From positions 23,951,657 through 24,015,656 of the forward strand of contig NC_080718.1 of the NCBI RefSeq assembly GCF_019097595.1: DNA of 64,000 nucleotides, written 5' to 3'. Source of the stretch: Hemibagrus wyckioides (taxonomy: Eukaryota; Chordata; Actinopteri; Siluriformes; Bagridae). Positions 44,510 through 64,000 of this stretch are shown one piece after another. Every line of letters starts with the position of its first letter. Positions within the stretch are counted from its first letter, which is position 1. The notes under the pieces were generated by a model. The model was not told where the DNA came from, searched no databases, and saw only the letters and a program-made list of their open reading frames with translations. Position numbers and translations under genes: made by a program.

Positions 44510-44790
44510 CGATTCAATCGATTCTTCTGTAAACAATTCACTGGTTCATTTGACTCTTTTCACTGGTTCATATGAGTTGTTTAGTGTCAAGTGATTCAGT
44601 ATATGAAAAGCGAACACCTGCTCGTCAGAGGCTGATCAGTGAATCGTTTCAGATTGTGATTCGTTACTTAAACCGAACCAACTTTCTAATGAGTCACTTT
44701 ACAAAATGATTCAGTACATAACAGTTCATATCGAATCAGTCCTAAATGATTCAATTTAACTATATGCTGATTCGCTGGAGGAAATCTAAT
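44510..44790. repeat. Diverged 'gattcagt/ttcactggttca' repeat
   Basis: Short phrases such as 'ttcactggttcat' and 'gattcagtatat' recur with drift across 280 bases. A G-run follows at about 44804. No coding signal. Confidence 0.45.
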
Positions 44791-45542
44791 GAATTTAATT
44801 AATGGGGGGGGGATTATGTAAATTGTGAGAACCTGCGTCTGAGATAAACCTCTCCGCTTCCTGCCTGACCAGAATGACAGCTAAACACGTGAATCGTTTA
44901 CAGTTGAGACTATTTTCAGGCTGTTTTGACACTGTAGCACTATGCAAATGATGATTTCTTTTGAAAACGTCAGTGTCAAAATATAGAATGGGACAGCATG
45001 CATGTTCTTCCTAAAGTCAGTGTGTGTGTGTGTGTTTATGCCTGCAGGTGTCTACGTTTAGCAGAAAATCGAAGAGAGATGGGATGAATTAGCACAATCC
45101 CCCCCTCCCCCCAACATCCTTTGCTTGGCGAATGGAGATTCAGAAACAACGAATCAGATCCATCTCCAGGACGTCTCTATTACCCTCAAGAGTGTGTGAC
45201 AGCAAATTCTAAATCCATACACTTTTACAACTGGCATCTAGATGAACAAAATAAAAAAGAGAAAGAAACAAATACAAAAGACCAGCAGTCTCTTCTCTGG
45301 CTTTTTTATCTTCGTCTCAGTTGTGCTCAGCATGCTTTAATAAAATGCCTTTTCTTTTTCTTTGACGGAATGAACAAAACAACAGAATCATAAGCAACCA
45401 ACAATGAAAATACAGAAGACGGCAGTCAATATCCAGAAAAATCACGGCGTTGAAAAATACAAGACTTCAGGCATGCCACTACAGAGCTTCGGGCTTGGGA
45501 GATTTAATTCATCATCATCATCATCATCCTGTTTTCATATAA

Positions 45543-45548
<6 letters not shown>

Positions 45549-45573
<25 letters not shown>
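45549..45573. repeat. Poly-A tract
   Basis: About 25 A residues, preceded by a (CAT)n run. CA runs lie at 45990-46022. The region 44800-46270 otherwise holds the presumed 3' flank and UTR of rps6ka1. Confidence 0.9.
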
Positions 45574-45578
<5 letters not shown>

Positions 45579-45987
45579 AAAACACACTGGTACATCCTGA
45601 ACCCTGTGCAAAAGCGCGTCACAAAGCGATGTGAAGCTTGGCAAAGCAACGACACAGCATTTTACACATCAGCAGCCATGCAAAAACTACCCCCCTGTAG
45701 CCACAATGCACTTGGTAAGAGTCTCAACTCTCATGCTTTTATATCTGCAGCAATAGAGGAGGGGGCTCGCAAACATTCCCAGTTTGTGTAAAGTCTCTCT
45801 GTGTTCCAGACTCCAGAGTCATGATCAAACTGATTTATCCGTTTTACATTAAACAAAGCAAGCAAAGCAGGAAAATAAACCCCACACGAAGAAACAGAAA
45901 TGAAAGAAACCGAACAGCAGGACCACAAACAGGCCACCAATATCGACTGCTTCCTAATAAGAGTCTGTAGCTCTATCTGGCACTCTC

Positions 45988-46026
<39 letters not shown>

Positions 46027-46272
46027 TATATCTTTATGGAACACTGAAATCCCAGCACTGAAAATCCCAGCACTCCAATCTCCATCTGCCAATCACAGCC
46101 ACTGTCTGCTCTGATTGACAGCTTGTCTAAGCTCCGTGAGCCTGCTGATGGCACGTGTGAGGTGAAGAGAGCGTTTTCAGTCCACAGAGCTTCAGAGTGG
46201 CTTTCATACAGTACGGCTTTTGTTCCCTTCCGTGGTGCTCTCCTACTCTCTCTGGCGTGCTCTCTGGGGTAT

Positions 46273-63708
<17,436 letters not shown>

Positions 63709-63799
63709 CTGTTCACAGGAGACAGAAAGATGGACAGAATAAGTCCAAATCATTAACAGGTAAAAAAATCAAACCCAGGAGAACAAAGCTGACATTTTA

Positions 63800-63885
63800 A
63801 TAACCAGAAAAATAAATAAATAAAATAAACAAAAAAATAAAACAAAACAAAACAAAATATATAAAATAAAATAAAATAAAATCCA
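63800..63885. repeat. A-rich (AAAT/AAAAC) low-complexity tract
   Basis: AAATAAAT, AAAAC and AAAAT runs in the rps6ka1 intron at the right edge of the window. Confidence 0.85.
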
Positions 63886-64000
63886 TCACTGGATGACAGA
63901 TGAAGCAGCAGAAACTCTCAGAAGCCCAGAAGACTTTATTAAAAAGACTGTTAAAGGCAGTGAAAACTCTACTGCATGTGTGTGTAAACACCTGTGTACT

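Overview
Teleost fish genomic DNA. The evidence is vertebrate split genes with GT-AG introns, dense CA, GA, AT and GATA microsatellites, many Tc1-like transposon relics, tRNA-derived SINEs and RTE-type LINE tails. A catfish or another otophysan is my guess from the repeat flavour; the sequence does not prove it.

Layout. (1) About 1156-19343, plus strand: the 3' part of an ASAP-family Arf GTPase-activating protein gene, 19 exons, about 742 residues from the end of the BAR domain to the stop. (2) About 19344-30700: the ASAP 3' UTR and an intergenic stretch of transposons and microsatellites, with one CpG-rich, promoter-like spot near 28750-29140. (3) 30704-31219, minus strand: a single-exon 171-residue gene recognised as trnp1 (TMF1-regulated nuclear protein 1). 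(4) About 31300-46270: intergenic DNA with Tc1-like elements, SINEs, a 1.3 kb GATA/GACA satellite and an RTE LINE tail. (5) 46273-63708, minus strand: 18 exons of a p90 ribosomal S6 kinase whose C-terminus matches RSK1 (rps6ka1). The first ~100 residues lie beyond the right edge. In human, ASAP3, TRNP1 and RPS6KA1 all map to 1p36, so the neighbourhood supports reading the ASAP gene as asap3.

The genes are not an operon. ASAP3 would act on Arf GTPases at focal adhesions and membranes, RSK1 downstream of ERK, and Trnp1 in the nucleus of neural progenitors. Their linkage looks like conserved synteny.

Most unusual content. The last intron but one of rps6ka1 holds a 42-bp minisatellite of about 45 exact-length copies. 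Each copy contains the first 18 bases of the adjacent exon (encoding DLVSKM), and the distal edge still has copies of the splice acceptor. The array is open on both strands for about 650 codons. The exon encoding the kinase C-terminal DIWSLG motif carries one extra base, which breaks the frame. A second intron of the same gene holds a 3.8 kb minisatellite. In asap3 the last two exons encode an SH3 domain, which mammalian ASAP3 is reported to lack. One Tc1 copy retains an in-frame mini-transposase consisting of the DNA-binding domain joined to the C-terminal tail.
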